A stretch of DNA of 64,000 nt from Nesterenkonia lacusekhoensis (GCF_017876395.1 NZ_JAGINX010000001.1:2294001-2358000), one strand, 5' to 3'. Shown: positions 1 to 9,058, counted from the first letter of the stretch. Numbers and translations: made by a program. Notes: generated from the sequence alone by a model not told the origin.

Positions 1-306
1 CTTTGCCGTGACGATGCGCCAGGTCGAGGTGGGACCGCTCATCAGAGCGTTCCAGTTGCCGCCCTGATGCTCGCTGCGCCAGACCAGTGAGGCGAGGATC
101 CCGATGCCGACAGCCAGGGGGAAGAGCCCGTAGAAGACCGCTGAGCGCAGCCACATGGTGTGCCAGCCATCGTCTGGCTGTTCGCCTGCCATGAGCGTGT
201 TCACTGCTCCGGAGAGCACCATGATCAGCGGCAGCAGGGTCACCACTGTCCAGCTCAAGGAGCGTTTGAGCTTGATGAGCTCAGCTCGGAGGGCCTGCAT
301 GATCAT
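1..306 (-). CDS. ABC-2 type transporter permease, partial (C-terminus outside window)
   Basis: The visible 102 N-terminal residues begin with a short basic cytoplasmic stretch (LRAELIKLKRS). A hydrophobic segment follows (TVVTLLPLIMVLSG), then a soluble loop and a second hydrophobic segment (FYGLFPLAVGIGILASLVW). This is the usual opening of permeases from ABC-2 exporters of the lantibiotic-immunity/multidrug type. The chosen start overlaps the stop of the preceding permease as ATGA, so the two are probably translationally coupled. It is the third gene of an operon with an ATPase and another permease, and it would form the second half of a heteromeric membrane domain. The exported substrate cannot be read from the sequence. 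The gene continues past the left edge. Confidence 0.75.
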   Translation of the reverse strand, partial: MIMQALRAELIKLKRSLSWTVVTLLPLIMVLSGAVNTLMAGEQPDDGWHTMWLRSAVFYGLFPLAVGIGILASLVWRSEHQGGNWNALMSGPTSTWRIVTAK

Positions 307-1046
307 GCCTCCTTATGGTCGAAGAACGCAGTGACAGCGGTGAAGGCGACAGCGGCCAGCACAGCCAGGGCAGCGATACTGAAGCCTGCTGGGGGACCGA
401 GCATCAGTTCTTCTCCCTGGTACTCGGCGACGGTCGCCAGGGAGTAGTACCCCCAAGGAGTCGCATGGGCGATAGTCGAGGGCATCGCCGAGGCGAAGAC
501 GCCGAGGAGCGTGCCCAGCACTCCGATCCCGAGACCAACCAGCTGATTCTGGATCTGGGCTGCCAGCAGAATGTGCAGGCCCAGCACCACCAGATTCACC
601 ACGACAACGCACAGCGTGTTACCAGCCCACAGCCCCCATGGCGGTGCACCTCCGCCGCCTACCAACAAGCCGAAAGCCAGCACCAGGAGACTTGCTGCGA
701 CAGTCGCCAGCACGACCCCGGTGCCAGTGGTCAGCAGTTTCAGCCGACACAGGGCTCCGGGGGTGATACCGGAGGTCTGGGCGAGGATCCACCCATTGGA
801 CTGGTGCTCGATGTCGACCTGTCGGCTGGCCAGCACAGCCAGCAGCAGCGGAGAACCGATCGGGAAGGCCAGGCCCATCCCGGCCAGCAGAGCGCTCCAG
901 CTGTCCTGGGGTGTGGAGAATGCCGGACTGGTGGCTGCGCTGGCGATGGTCAGGCCGGTTACAGCCACCGCTAGGGTGACAGCGATCAGCCCCATACGCA
1001 GCCGTCTGGTCTTGGCGAACTCGGTGGCCAGGGCGGAGGTCTTCAC
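303..1046 (-). CDS. ABC-2 type transporter permease
   Basis: A 247-residue integral membrane protein with about six hydrophobic segments. The first (LIAVTLAVAVTGLTIA) follows a basic N-terminus (EFAKTRRLRM), and the last lies close to the C-terminus (AALAVLAAVAFTAVTAFF). Length and layout fit ABC-2 permeases of the LanEG/BcrB-like group, and the protein should pair with the second permease downstream. The GTG start overlaps the TGA of the ATPase gene by four bases, and its own stop overlaps the next permease, so the operon is tightly coupled. The adjacent two-component system suggests induction by an envelope-active compound. That is inference from similar loci, not visible in the sequence. 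Confidence 0.8.
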   Translation of the reverse strand: MKTSALATEFAKTRRLRMGLIAVTLAVAVTGLTIASAATSPAFSTPQDSWSALLAGMGLAFPIGSPLLLAVLASRQVDIEHQSNGWILAQTSGITPGALCRLKLLTTGTGVVLATVAASLLVLAFGLLVGGGGAPPWGLWAGNTLCVVVVNLVVLGLHILLAAQIQNQLVGLGIGVLGTLLGVFASAMPSTIAHATPWGYYSLATVAEYQGEELMLGPPAGFSIAALAVLAAVAFTAVTAFFDHKEA

Positions 1047-1948
1047 AGCCCGCCTCCTGTGGTGAGGTGCATGAACACGTCCTCCAGAGACTGCTCTTCA
1101 CGCCGGGCCTCGTAGATCTCATCGCCTGCGTTTACCAGGTCCCTGATCAGCTGTGAGGCACCAGCATGGTCCAGACTGGAGACCCTCACGGTGCCGCCCT
1201 CGAGGTGAGCATCAGTAGCGCTGTTGAGCAGAGAACGAGTGTGCCGAGGGTCTGCAGTGCTCAGCCTCAAATCCGGCATCGAGGCGGTGAAGAGCTCTTC
1301 GCGGGTTCCCTGGAAGAGCATCTGCCCGCCGGAGAGGATCCCCAACACGTTGGCGGTCTTGTCGATCTCTCCGAGGAGGTGGCTGGAGACCATGACGGTG
1401 ACCCCTCCGTCGGCAAGGCGTCGCAGCAGATGCCTGATCTCGTCGATGCCGGCAGGATCCAGGCCGTTGGTGGGCTCATCCAGGATCAGCAGCCGGGGCT
1501 GGCGTGCCAGCGCCATGGCGATGCCGAGCCGCTGCTTCATGCCCAGCGAGTAGTTGCGGACCTTCTTGTTCATCTGCTCGCCGAGGCGCACGGTGTCCAC
1601 TGCGAAGGAGATCTGCTGGTCGGAGAGGCCCAGGAGTCGCTGCACCACGCGCATGTTCTCCGCGCCAGTGAGGTGCCCGTAGCCTGGCGGGGACTCGATC
1701 AGAGAGCCGATGCCGCCCAGCAGCCTGCGTCGGCTGTGCCGGCTCATCGGTTCCCCGAAGACTTCGATGGTCCCGCTGCTGGGCCGGATCAGCGAGAGCA
1801 ACATCTTCATGGTGGTGGACTTCCCGGAGCCGTTGGGCCCCAGGAACCCGTACACGCATCCTTCCGGGATGCGCAGATTCAGGTCGTTGACCACGGTGGT
1901 GCCGCCGTAGCGCTTGCTCAGGTGATCAGTGGAGACGACGAAGCTCAT
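1043..1948 (-). CDS. ABC transporter ATP-binding protein (ABC-2 exporter)
   Basis: A cytoplasmic ATPase of about 301 residues. Walker A is GPNGSGKST (about residues 37-45), the signature is YSLGMKQR, and Walker B runs into LLILDEPTNGLDP followed by the H-loop (SSH). The C-terminal 80 residues match the extension found on BcrA/drug-exporter ATPases. The start is set at MSFVVSTD, because the longer reading adds an unconserved tail. It is the first gene of a three-gene exporter operon, and the two-component genes lie just upstream on the same strand. The likely role is powering export of, or immunity to, a peptide antibiotic or other drug. The substrate is unknown. Confidence 0.88.
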   Translation of the reverse strand: MSFVVSTDHLSKRYGGTTVVNDLNLRIPEGCVYGFLGPNGSGKSTTMKMLLSLIRPSSGTIEVFGEPMSRHSRRRLLGGIGSLIESPPGYGHLTGAENMRVVQRLLGLSDQQISFAVDTVRLGEQMNKKVRNYSLGMKQRLGIAMALARQPRLLILDEPTNGLDPAGIDEIRHLLRRLADGGVTVMVSSHLLGEIDKTANVLGILSGGQMLFQGTREELFTASMPDLRLSTADPRHTRSLLNSATDAHLEGGTVRVSSLDHAGASQLIRDLVNAGDEIYEARREEQSLEDVFMHLTTGGGL

Positions 1949-2061
1949 GCCTCCACTGTCGCGCCGGGACACTGACCAGCACGTCTGGCCGCAGGCGTAT
2001 CTTCGCCGTATGCCTCAAGGCATACATGAGCCTTCAGACGATGGACGTGCCGTCGGACGGT

Positions 2062-2736
2062 TCACTCAGGAGGCGAGGCAGCTGCGATGAACCCGCTCTG
2101 ATAGGCAAGCACCACCGCTTGGACACGGTCCCGGAGGTCGAGCTTGGTCAGGATGCGTCCCACGTGGATCTTCACCGTGCCCTCGGAGAGCACCAGTTCT
2201 TGGGCGATCTCAGCGTTGGAGAGCCCCCTGGCGACCAGCTGCAGCACCTCGTGCTCCCGCGGGGTCAGCTGGTCGAAGAAACCAGTGTCCGGGGGCCCAG
2301 CAGTGGATGAAGGCTCCGCGGTGAAGTGATGGAGCAGCCGACGTGTGATGCGTGGAGCCACCACGGCATCGCCTTCATGGATGTGCCGGATCGCGGCGAC
2401 GATCTCCTCCACCGGGCTATCCTTCAGCAGGAACCCGCTGGCACCAGCCTTCAGCCCTTCATAGACGTACTCGTCCAGGTCGAAGGTCGTCAGGATCAGC
2501 ACCCGGGGCCTTTCTCCAGTCCCGCAGATGCGACGTGTCGCCTCCACGCCGTCCATCAGAGGCATCCGCACATCCATGAGCAGCACGTCAGGCCGTGTCT
2601 GCGCCGCCAATTCCACGGCGGCCTTCCCGTCCTCGGCTTCCCCGACGATCTCCAGGCCGTCCTGGTCCTCCAGCACCATGCGGAATCCGGTGCGGACCAT
2701 TTCCTGATCATCGACCAGGACCACTCGGATGCTCAC
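2062..2736 (-). CDS. Two-component response regulator, NarL/LuxR type
   Basis: 224 residues with a receiver domain followed by a LuxR-type helix-turn-helix. The acidic pocket is DD at residues 9-10 and the phospho-acceptor is Asp55 in LLMDVRMP. The output domain carries LTPREHEVLQLVARGLSNAEIA and SEGTVKIHVGRILTKL. The GTG start overlaps the kinase stop (GTGTGA), which marks a coupled pair. The probable target is the ABC exporter operon just downstream, as in LiaR/VraR- and DesR-type systems. That target is inferred from position. Confidence 0.9.
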   Translation of the reverse strand: MSIRVVLVDDQEMVRTGFRMVLEDQDGLEIVGEAEDGKAAVELAAQTRPDVLLMDVRMPLMDGVEATRRICGTGERPRVLILTTFDLDEYVYEGLKAGASGFLLKDSPVEEIVAAIRHIHEGDAVVAPRITRRLLHHFTAEPSSTAGPPDTGFFDQLTPREHEVLQLVARGLSNAEIAQELVLSEGTVKIHVGRILTKLDLRDRVQAVVLAYQSGFIAAASPPE

Positions 2737-3981
2737 ACCTGCTCCTCCTCTCTGCTCACCAGAGGCAACCACGCTCTGACCTGGTATCCGCCTGCCGGTC
2801 TCATCCCCGCCTCGAATCGGCCGCCGTAGGCATGGACTCGCTCACGCATTCCGACCAGCCCGTGCCCGCCGGAGACCCCTGGTCCGGCATGATCCGCGTA
2901 TCCCCGGCCGTCGTCGTCAACCCCTATCTCCGCCTCATCCGGTGTGAACGTGATCCTCACCTCTGCATGGGAGACCTCGCCGGCGTGCTTGCCGACGTTG
3001 GTCAGGGACTCCTGGACCACCCGGTAGACCGCGAGCTGGACACCTGAGGTGATCTCCGCGGGTCGTTCGCCAAGGATCGTGAGCTCAACGGGAACGCCCA
3101 AAGAACGGAACTCAGCCACAAGAGCATCGAGCTGGTCCAGACCAGGCTGCGGAACCTCCTCCGGGCCCTCGCCGTTGCGCAGCACCCCCAGCATCGTGCG
3201 CATCTCAGCCAGAGCTTTGCGGCTGGTGTCCCGGACCCGAAGCATCGCAGTTCTCGCCTGTTCCGGGTCACTCTCGACTTTCGTCGCTGCTCCGTCTGCC
3301 AGGATCCCTACCGCACCGACGTTATGAGAGACCACATCATGGATCTCCCGGGCGATCCGCGCCCGTTCCTTCGCGGCGGCAGCACGGGCCTCAGCATCGC
3401 GTTCACGCTCCAGCTGCTCGGCCCGGGACCGGAGCACTTCCATGTACTTCCTGCGTGTGCCCACCAGCAGACCCCATGTGCAGATCCACACGACGGCGAG
3501 AAGGAGAACCCCCCAACTCACCGATGCTGAGGTAGCCCTTCGAGATCAGCGGGACACTGGCCATCAGCGACCACACGATCAGCGCAAGAGTCGAGGGGAC
3601 CGCGACCGTCCACCTGGTACGCGAGGCCACGTTGTACAGGGTCAGCAGCAGCATCACGTCCGCCACCAACAGCTCCACTCCCAGCACCAGCTGTGTGAGC
3701 GCTGCGGCGAAGGTCAGGATGAAGACTGTCACTGGGAGGTGAAGTCTCCACAGGTAAGGCAGGCACAGTGCCAGAGAAAGAACCACGCCGGTTCCGCTCC
3801 AGAGCTCGCCAGGGACGGAAGCGAACTGGATGGGCAGGTTGTAGACGAAGACGACCACCACGATGAGCGCATCGATCAGCCGAACACGTGTCGCCGGCCA
3901 GCCAGTGCCCTCTTCGGCGCTTTGGCGGGCGTTCCGCGGTCCCTGAGATGGAGGGAAGTCCGGCTCTCTGAGCGTTCCCAT
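2733..3981 (-). pseudogene. Sensor histidine kinase (HisKA_3/NarX type), split by a frameshift
   Basis: Two overlapping reading frames together make one normal kinase. The first (from 3981) has about five membrane segments (RLIDALIVVVVFVYNL, VVLSLALCLPYL and so on). The second (ending 2733) supplies the last membrane segment, a coiled coil (LRSRAEQLERERDAEARAAAAKERARIA), the dimerisation/phosphoacceptor box REIHDVVSHNV and an HATPase domain (DDDGRGYAD, GGHGLVGMRERV). The switch falls at a run of six G (minus strand) near 3514-3519. With five G the frame continues as ELGVLLLAVVWICTW. Either the gene is dead or the run length was miscalled. An intact partner regulator argues mildly for a sequencing error. 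Confidence 0.82.
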
Positions 3982-4066
3982 CAGAACGATCCTACCTTCG
4001 CGGAGCAGCTCGGGGAGGCCGAAAATTCCTGGCTAAGGGGGCCGCCCCGCGGGTAGTGCTCTCCTG

Positions 4067-4864
4067 TCAGGGGCTGCTCTCTTTCATACGACTTCCCACA
4101 GCACGTCGCGACGACTTTCGCAGGACGTAGACGGCCAAGGCGCTGCCGACCACTGCCCAGAGACTCAGCACGCCGGCGGTCTCGAGTAGACGCCATGATT
4201 CCCCCAGCTCATCCGCCGCAAACGCATCAGGGAGCATAGCCCCCCGCACTCCGAGGCCTAGCCAGTAGAGAGGAAACGCCTGGCCAATGAGCTGCAGCAT
4301 GGGCGACTGGAGGGACAACGGATAGAAGACGCCTGACACGGCAGTGAGGCACATCAGCAGCAGGGAGACGAAGCTCAGCTGACGGGGATGCCGCAACGCG
4401 GAACCGAGGACCACGCCGATGGGAAGCATAGCGACGATTCCCAGAGGGAGCACCCAGCTCAGAGTGAGCAACGAGTTGGCCCTGTGCAGCGCGAACCCAT
4501 CGAACAGAATCATCGATAGAGCCAGAACTACGGTGAAAGTGACCAGGCACAGAAGCGCTTGGCTGATAAGTTTCCCGAGGAAATATCCGATCGCACCGTG
4601 AGGTATTGCCCGGGCCCGATGCAGGGTCCCGTCCTCGCGCTCAAGCATCAGCGTGGATGCTATTCCCATCAGCCCCGTGAACAGGATGTTCATGGAGATG
4701 ATTCCAGGCACTGCGTACTGGCCCAGAGAGTAATCAGTGTCTCCAAGGGGCATGTCCCGGAGTAGGTACATCACGCAGACAGCCAAGGTCGGGAAGAAGA
4801 TGTAGTTAACGATCGAGGCAAGGTTATGACGCAGCTCAATGAGCCCACGGGAGAGACCTATGCC
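4067..4864 (-). pseudogene. ABC-2 type permease, 5' end removed by ISL3 insertion
   Basis: The reading frame from the IS edge to 4067 encodes about 265 residues with six hydrophobic segments (for example IVNYIFFPTLAVCVMYLL, GIISMNILFTGLMGIAS, LPLGIVAMLPIGVVLG). It contains the EREDGTLHRARAIPHG loop typical of ABC-2 (DrrB/NodJ-like) permeases. The N-terminal cytoplasmic part, and any upstream ATPase gene, are missing because the frame runs into the ISL3 end at 4864/4865. An apparently longer open frame through the IS is only antisense to the transposase. It is probably non-functional. Confidence 0.8.
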
Positions 4865-5630
4865 GGCTCTTCGCGTTTGAGGGTGTAGAAGCAGGGACGA
4901 GTGGCGGGGTCGGCGTGGCGGTGGGTGGATAGACGTCGAGGCCTTCCGAAGATGGAAGTTCTCACACTGCCCATCTAGAAAGACCTCGACGTGGCCAAGC
5001 CTACTTTCACCACCCCTGACATCGATAGTTTCTGCCTGGTCGACCAGCTCGGACTCACCATCACCGGCCAACGCCTCGAAGAACACCGAGCCGTGTTGGA
5101 ATGCCGCGTCCGCGAAGACGACCCATGGTGCCGGCACTGCGGCGCCGAGGGCGTCTCCATCGGCACCGTCGTGCGCCAGTTGGCGCACGTGCCCTTGGGC
5201 TGGCGTCCCACCACACTCGTGGTTCGAGTGCGCCGATACCGGTGCGCTGACTGCGCCCGAGTCTGGCGCCAAGACACCAGCTGCACCGCGGCACCACGAG
5301 CGAAACTCAGCCGCCACGCGGTGCTCTGGGCGCTGAAATCATTGGTGATCGACCGCATGTCAGTCACCCGGATCGCGGCCGGCCTCGGCGCCGCCTGGCA
5401 CACGGTCAATGACGCCGTGCTCACCGCCGGAACGAAACTGTTGATCAATGACCCAGCCCGATTCGACGGGGTCAGGGTCTTAGGCGTTGATGAGCACTGC
5501 TGGCGCCACACCGGCCGCGGCAGTCACTTCGTCACGGTCATCATCGATCTGACCCCGGTGCGCAACGGCACCGGGCCGGCCCGGCTGCTGGACATGGTGG
5601 GTCTGCTGAAGGTTCGGTTGACCGTCGGGC

Positions 5631-6515
5631 TTATGCCGCCAGGGCGACGGCATCCTTGTGAACGGTCTCGTATTCGACCGGAGTCAGCTTACCCAGCCTC
5701 CGCTGTCGGCGGCGGCGATGATAGGTCGCTTCGATCCAGTGAATGATCCGGGCTCGCAACTGATCCCTGGTGGCCCAGGACTGCCTGTTGAGCACGTTCT
5801 TCTGCAACGTCGAGAAGAAGCTCTCCATCGCCGCGTTATCCCCAGCAGCCCCGACCCGTCCCATGGACCCAGCCAGCTTGTATCCCTTCAGCGCCCGCTG
5901 GAATTTCCGTGAACGAAATTGCGACCCTCTATCCGAATGGACAATGCATCCGGCCACTTCTGAGGGTCCTCCGCGGCGGGAAACCGCATCATGCAGGGCG
6001 GCCACAGCCAGCCGTGATTTCATCCTGGAATCGATCGCATAGCCTACGATCCGGTTGCTGAAGACATCCTTGATCGCACATAGGTAGAGCTTGCCCTCAC
6101 CGGTACGGTGCTCGGTGATGTCCACCAGCCATTTCTGATTCGACCTGGTGGCGGTGAAATCCCGGGCCAGCAGGTCATCACAGACTGGCGGGCCTGGCTT
6201 CTTGTGATTCTTCCTGCCCTTGCGCTGAGTGGCGGAGAAGATCTGCTGCTGTGAGCACAGCCGCCACACCCGCCGCTCAGAGGCCCGGTACCCGGCGGCG
6301 GCGAGCTCATCGGCGATGAACCGGTGCCCGAACTCCGGGTCATCAGCATGAACATCGATTGCGGCGTTGAGCAGGTGGGCATCCTCCCAATCCCGCTGAG
6401 AAATCGGGGCTGCTGCCCATTTGTAGAACGCTTGCTTGGTGAAACCCAGAACCCGGCAGGTCACCGCCACCGGCACCCCGGCGGCGGCAAGGTCACGGAC
6501 CAGCGGGAACATCAT
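5631..6515 (-). CDS. IS3-family transposase OrfB (DDE integrase)
   Basis: 294 residues with the rve integrase fold. The catalytic triad is visible as D in KWLVDITEH, D in IVHSDRGSQF, and E in NAAMESFFSTL followed by K. The N-terminal HTH_21-like region (RVLGFTKQAFYKW) precedes the core. Its frame lies -1 relative to orfA at a CCCAAAA heptamer. It is therefore probably made as an OrfAB fusion by -1 ribosomal frameshifting, as in other IS3 members. All catalytic residues are present, so the element may be active. Confidence 0.93.
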   Translation of the reverse strand: MMFPLVRDLAAAGVPVAVTCRVLGFTKQAFYKWAAAPISQRDWEDAHLLNAAIDVHADDPEFGHRFIADELAAAGYRASERRVWRLCSQQQIFSATQRKGRKNHKKPGPPVCDDLLARDFTATRSNQKWLVDITEHRTGEGKLYLCAIKDVFSNRIVGYAIDSRMKSRLAVAALHDAVSRRGGPSEVAGCIVHSDRGSQFRSRKFQRALKGYKLAGSMGRVGAAGDNAAMESFFSTLQKNVLNRQSWATRDQLRARIIHWIEATYHRRRRQRRLGKLTPVEYETVHKDAVALAA

Positions 6516-6826
6516 TTTGGGGAGGCCCCACCCAGCTTCAAATTCGCCTGGGAGAGATACGCCGCAGCTTCGCGCAGGACCTTGTTCTCCTGCTCCAGCT
6601 CACGGATCCGGCGCAGCATCTTCGCCTGTTCCCGAGACTCCTCAGCATCCTTAGCCGGCTCGATCCCGTGCTCTTCGAGCTTCGCGGCCCGGACCCAGGA
6701 CTGCAGCGCAGATTTCGAGCAGCCCATATCCGCGCAGACCTGCTTCTGGCTCATCCCGCCAGCAACCAGCTCCACGGCGGTCCGGCGAAACTCCTCGGTG
6801 TAGACGACTTTCGGCATGACTTCCAT
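6512..6826 (-). CDS. IS3-family transposase OrfA (HTH protein)
   Basis: 104 residues: a helix-turn-helix (EEFRRTAVELVAGGMSQKQV ... MGCSKSALQSWV) followed by a leucine-zipper-like coiled coil (MLRRIRELEQENKVLREAAAYL), the standard IS3 OrfA layout. The last sense codons lie on the slippery heptamer CCCAAAA just before TGA, which allows -1 frameshifting into orfB. The start could be at 6826 or three codons later (MPKVVYTEEF). Confidence 0.92.
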   Translation of the reverse strand: MEVMPKVVYTEEFRRTAVELVAGGMSQKQVCADMGCSKSALQSWVRAAKLEEHGIEPAKDAEESREQAKMLRRIRELEQENKVLREAAAYLSQANLKLGGASPK

Positions 6827-7590
6827 CCTTCCTGCTTTCTAAGCAGTCTTGAAGTCAACCGAACCTTCAGCAGACCCGGTCGACGGGCGTTCGAAGCAGG
6901 TGTTCAAGACCTGGCTCGACGCCCAGAACAAGCAGTTCCGGGACGGGATCGAGGTGGTGGCCATGGACGGGTTCACCGGGTTCAAGACCGCCGCCGCCGA
7001 GGAACTCCCGCAGGCGACCGCGGTGATGGACCCCTTCCACGTCGTCGCCCTGGCCGGGGATGCACTCGATCGGTGCCGGCAGCGGGTCCAACAAGACACC
7101 CTGGGACACCGGGGACGCTCTGGTGATCCTCTCTACGGAACCCGGAGGACGCTTCGGACCGGCGCTGACCTGCTCACCGGCAAGCAACACAGTCGACTGG
7201 CCGGAGTCTTCGCTGTGGATGAGCACGTCGAGGTCGAGGCGACCTGGAGGATCTATCAGAAGATCGTGGCCGCTTACCGCAACCCTTCGAAGAGCGAGGG
7301 CAAGAAACAGCTCGAGGCTGTCATCGCTTCACTGCGCCTGGCGGTGCCCCGCCGATTGCAGGAGTTGATCAGCCTGGGGAGGACCTTCAATCGCCGGGCT
7401 GCGGACATCCTGGCTTACTTCGAGAGGCCTGGCACTTCTAACGGGCCTACAGAAGCGATCAACGGCAGGCTCGAGCACCTGCGCGGCACTGCACTGGGGT
7501 TCAGAAATCTCGCCCACTACATCGCGAGATCGCTGCTAGACACTGGAGGCTTCAGACCGTTGCTACACCCTCATCTGCGATGAGCCTTTA

Positions 7591-7628
7591 AACCGCTGGT
7601 CGTGGGCTCGATCCCCACAGGGCCCACC
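7591..7628 (+). other. tRNA 3'-end remnant (T-arm and acceptor strand)
   Basis: The sequence contains a perfect 5-bp T-stem GTGGG/CCCAC around loop CTCGATC, then AGGGCCC, discriminator A and CC. The left side is cut by the ISL3 end four bases away. No 5' acceptor strand or D-arm is present, so it is not a functional tRNA gene. A closely similar remnant lies at 9173-9223 in the same orientation. Such fragments usually mark att sites of integrative elements. Confidence 0.7.
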
Positions 7629-7742
7629 CCTGAATACGCCAGCTTCCAGCAGGATCGAAGCCCGAATCGGTTGTCCCGCGGCAAGTGCAGAATTGACTAC
7701 CCGTTCCACGTTCAGCACGGTTATCCATGGTGTGGCATTCGC

Positions 7743-8990
7743 TCAAGGCCCGAGGAGCGCCAGGGGTACTACGGCGATGCCGTCTGCGCGACGGTAGGCC
7801 TTCTCGCCTGTCGAAATGACCATGAGGTCGACCACGTCATCAGGCATACGTTCACGGAGCCATTTCAGATGCCTGAGGTCCTGGTCCCTGAAGTCAGGCG
7901 ACAGTTTCACCTCAATGCCGATGATCTGGCCCTCATCACCCTCGACGATGAGGTCAACCTCCTCCCTGTTGTCATACGAGCGAAGGTGCCCCACCGAGGC
8001 GCTGTGAGCCTCGGCGATCACTCTGACAGTCAGTGCGGCAAGGGATTCGAAGAGTTTCCCAGCCTTGTCTGCTGCCGCAGGGGTTGCAAGGCGGCCGGAG
8101 GTCAGGCCCATCAGTCTTGCGGCCAGCGCTGGGTCAGCAAGCTGGTGCTTCTGCACCGTCTGGAGCTGCTTGAAGGGGTTGGATTCGTTGCTCCACGCCT
8201 CAATGGGGTCAAGCAGCCACAGCTTGGTCAGAAACTCTCGGTAAGTGTTCACTGTAGTCCGGGCTGGTCGCTCACCGTCTTCGCCAGCTACGTCGAGAAT
8301 CTTCTGCTGAGTTGAGGTGGTGGAGGATGCAGCGGCATACGCCTTCAGCCACCGCATCAGAGTGCCAGGACGGCGGACTGAATGGCCCTGTTCTGGCAGG
8401 TCCCGGTCGATGATCCTCTGCAGATAGGAATCGAGGTAGCTCTTCTGCAATCGCGGGGATTTGTTGTGTATTGCAGGGAAGCCGCTGGAGACGATCGCGT
8501 CGTAGTAATCACTGATAGAAAAGTCGGCCGATCCCGCAATGTCGGAGCCCGCTCCAGAAAGCATGTCGCCGAGACTTACGCTCGGGTCTGCGAGTCCTCG
8601 CTCGTGCAGGCCCATGGGGCGCATGCGTACCGAAAGGATCCGGCCAGCACCGCTGTGGGTTCCACTGCCCGGCCGAGGAGTGGCGCTTCCAGCCAGAACG
8701 AATCGTCCCGGATCTGCGCCGTTGTCCACGGCACGGCGCACCGCATTCCAGGAATCGGGATAGTTCTGCCACTCATCGAGGAACAAGGTCCCCGATGGAA
8801 GGTTCCCCAGCGTTCGATCGGCCATCACGTGCTCGCGATGCTCAGGGATCTCCATGTTCCAGACATGCTGAGCGCGGCGGGACGCGGTCGCAGTCTTCCC
8901 GACACCCTTAGGTCCATCGAGTGCGACAGCGGGGGCTTCCTGCACCAGGTGATCTAGGAGAGCGTCGACGCTGCGAGGCGAGTAGGACAT
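7743..8990 (-). CDS. AAA ATPase with C-terminal DUF4143 domain
   Basis: 415 residues. The N-terminal P-loop ATPase has Walker A GPKGVGKT (about residues 25-32) and Walker B GTLFLDEWQ, with a sensor-like LAGSATP. The C-terminal DUF4143 half contains RIIDRDLPEQG, and the final segment has the restriction-endonuclease-like pattern EEVDLIVEGDEGQIIGIEVK. DUF4143 ATPases are widespread single-gene accessory loci of unknown role. Many show signs of horizontal transfer, and a toxin/defence or genome-maintenance role has been suggested. The gene stands alone between two tRNA remnants, and its start codon abuts a three-unit direct repeat. Confidence 0.85.
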   Translation of the reverse strand: MSYSPRSVDALLDHLVQEAPAVALDGPKGVGKTATASRRAQHVWNMEIPEHREHVMADRTLGNLPSGTLFLDEWQNYPDSWNAVRRAVDNGADPGRFVLAGSATPRPGSGTHSGAGRILSVRMRPMGLHERGLADPSVSLGDMLSGAGSDIAGSADFSISDYYDAIVSSGFPAIHNKSPRLQKSYLDSYLQRIIDRDLPEQGHSVRRPGTLMRWLKAYAAASSTTSTQQKILDVAGEDGERPARTTVNTYREFLTKLWLLDPIEAWSNESNPFKQLQTVQKHQLADPALAARLMGLTSGRLATPAAADKAGKLFESLAALTVRVIAEAHSASVGHLRSYDNREEVDLIVEGDEGQIIGIEVKLSPDFRDQDLRHLKWLRERMPDDVVDLMVISTGEKAYRRADGIAVVPLALLGP

Positions 8991-8994
8991 GCTC

Positions 8995-9058
8995 CTACGC
9001 TACATTCTCTGCATTTCTTACGCTACATTCTCTGCGCATCATGAGCTACATCCTCTGC
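8995..9058 (-). repeat. Three direct repeats with exact 23-bp period upstream of the DUF4143 gene
   Basis: Read on the minus strand, the unit GCAGAGAATGTAGC occurs at 9022-9035 and 8999-9012, and as GCAGAGGATGTAGC at 9045-9058. Each copy is displaced by exactly 23 bp, and the array ends 4 bp before the ATG at 8990. This looks like a phased operator (about two helical turns per unit) that could autoregulate the gene. An iteron-like role is possible. Confidence 0.7.

Larger units (their letters stand above)
5599..6877 (-). mobile_element. IS3-family insertion sequence, complete, inside ISL3 copy 1
   Basis: A 1279-bp element with 24-bp perfect terminal inverted repeats, each reading GGGTCTGCTGAAGGTTCGGT followed by TGAC inward. 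It is flanked by a 3-bp direct repeat GGT (5596-5598 and 6878-6880). Comparison with the intact ISL3 copy at 57449-58883 confirms the empty site. It carries overlapping orfA and orfB on the minus strand. Confidence 0.93.
4991..7583 (+). pseudogene. ISL3 transposase, split by IS3 insertion
   Basis: The 5' part (4991-5598) encodes the N-terminal zinc-binding region (CRHCGAEG) and DNA-binding region (VRRYRCADCARVW), up to LLDMV. The 3' part resumes at 6878-6880 and runs to HLR at 7583, with the catalytic-core segments VAMDGFTGFK and GTSNGPTEAINGRLEHLRG. Joined across the IS3, it would be a 436-residue transposase differing from the intact IS B copy at very few residues (KLSRHAV versus KLSCHAV, SLRLAV versus SLRRAV). 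It is inactive as it stands. The near identity indicates a recent insertion. Confidence 0.88.
4865..7586 (+). mobile_element. ISL3-family insertion sequence copy 1, interrupted by an IS3 element
   Basis: The terminal inverted repeats are visible: the left end starts GGCTCTTCGCGTTTGAGGGT and the right end is the complement of GGCTCATCGCAGATGAGGGT. Subtracting the nested IS3 leaves an element of about 1.44 kb, normal for ISL3. The coding part is nearly identical to IS B at 57449-58883, but the first ~70 bp match ISL3 copy 2 at 15664 instead. No 8-bp target duplication flanks it: CCTATGCC lies on the left and TTTAAACC on the right. Confidence 0.9.

Noticed and set aside
4067-5317. A 416-codon minus-strand frame joining the permease to sequence across the IS
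   Set aside because: The part beyond 4864 is antisense to the ISL3 transposase and appears again over the other ISL3 copy at 58436. Only the permease portion is coding.
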